Source of the DNA: Microbacterium oxydans
Lineage (GTDB): Bacteria; Actinomycetota; Actinomycetes; Actinomycetales; Microbacteriaceae
Direction: 5' to 3'
DNA length: 64,000 nt
NCBI RefSeq assembly: GCF_000956525.1
Contig: NZ_JYIW01000026.1
Coordinates: forward strand, 682,001-746,000
Shown here: one piece after another, positions 63,891 to 64,000 of the stretch
Layout: each line of letters starts with the position of its first letter
Numbering within the stretch: the stretch's first letter is position 1
Notes under the pieces: model-generated
Database searches by the model: none
Told to the model about the DNA's origin: nothing
The model's input: the letters and a program-made list of their open reading frames with translations, nothing else
Translations under genes and position numbers: made by a program

Positions 63891-64000
63891 TCAGAGTGCT
63901 GCTGGTCGATGACGACGCGCTCACGCTCGAGCTGCACCGCGACTACATCGCACGCCTCGACGGCTTCGAGGTGGCCGGCGAGTGCACCGGTGCACGGGCC
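63887..64000 (+). CDS. Response regulator of the dicarboxylate two-component system (cut by window end)
   Basis: Only the first 38 codons are visible, starting with a GTG at 63887 that overlaps the kinase stop; CGGAGGA lies upstream. IRVLLVDDDALTLELHRDYI is the start of a receiver domain, with the acidic pair needed for Mg binding. The family (CitB/DcuR type with a C-terminal HTH) is inferred from the kinase and cannot be confirmed here. Confidence 0.85.
   Translation, partial: MIRVLLVDDDALTLELHRDYIARLDGFEVAGECTGARA

Overview
The window is 64 kb of high-GC chromosome from an actinobacterium, most likely a Microbacteriaceae member close to Microbacterium. Reasons: the codon bias; the recA-recX-DUF3046-clgR-cinA-pgsA-ftsK neighbourhood; small actinobacterial families (DUF3046, DUF5302, DUF4395); a DtxR/IdeR-type iron box; an SOS box of the TCGAAC-N4-rTTCGA kind; and many transcription units whose -10 hexamer (TANNNT) lies only 6-7 nt before the start codon, as in leaderless mRNAs. 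The species assignment is inference; no rRNA gene is present.

Layout. 1-3.4 kb: divergent GntR regulator (cut by the window edge) and a FAD/Fe-S D-lactate dehydrogenase sharing an LldR-like operator. 3.4-8.7 kb: branched-chain amino acid genes ilvD, ilvB, ilvN, ilvC. 8.7-10.9 kb: trehalose synthesis otsA-otsB. 11-18 kb: an MFS transporter, a small membrane protein, a ketone-body/acetoacetate operon (thiolase and both CoA-transferase subunits) divergent from an IclR regulator, and a MarR-MFS efflux pair. 18.2-20.3 kb: tRNA-Lys followed by a ~2 kb decayed integrated element bounded by a perfect 31-bp direct repeat, with two orphan genes and a shattered tyrosine integrase. 20.4-25.8 kb: hisN, a lipoprotein, and a siderophore ABC importer under an iron box. 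25.9-32.7 kb: AraC regulator, GNATs, tmRNA (ssrA), a SIMPL protein, hflX, a methyltransferase, dapF, a DHFR-like protein.

32.7-45.8 kb is a housekeeping block on the minus strand: miaA, miaB, recX, recA, a DUF3046 gene, clgR, cinA-type amidase, pgsA, ftsK, a GNAT, RNase J and dapA. 45.4-53.4 kb: an EF-Tu-domain-2 protein and a NUDIX hydrolase from back-to-back promoters, SDR-folA-thyA, a thioredoxin/DUF4395/OsmC redox group, dapB, a histidine phosphatase, and an aldo/keto-reductase-like protein that has lost its catalytic residues. 53.4-61 kb: pnp, a ugd broken by deletion and frameshift, a nucleotidyltransferase, a glycosyltransferase-SGNH hydrolase fusion, a DedA-family protein and a DUF5302 protein. 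61-64 kb: a dicarboxylate transporter divergent from a DcuS/CitA-type sensor kinase and its response regulator (cut by the window end), with a perfect 11-bp inverted repeat between them.

Functionally the window is mostly core metabolism: Ile/Val synthesis, lysine/DAP synthesis (dapA, dapB, dapF), folate/dTMP (folA, thyA), DNA repair and segregation (recA, recX, ftsK), RNA processing (RNase J, PNPase) and ribosome rescue. Regulated import and catabolism modules (lactate, acetoacetate, siderophore iron, C4-dicarboxylates) are each paired with their own regulator or operator. The only clear accessory DNA is the tRNA-Lys-linked element, and its two cargo genes are the least understood part of the window.
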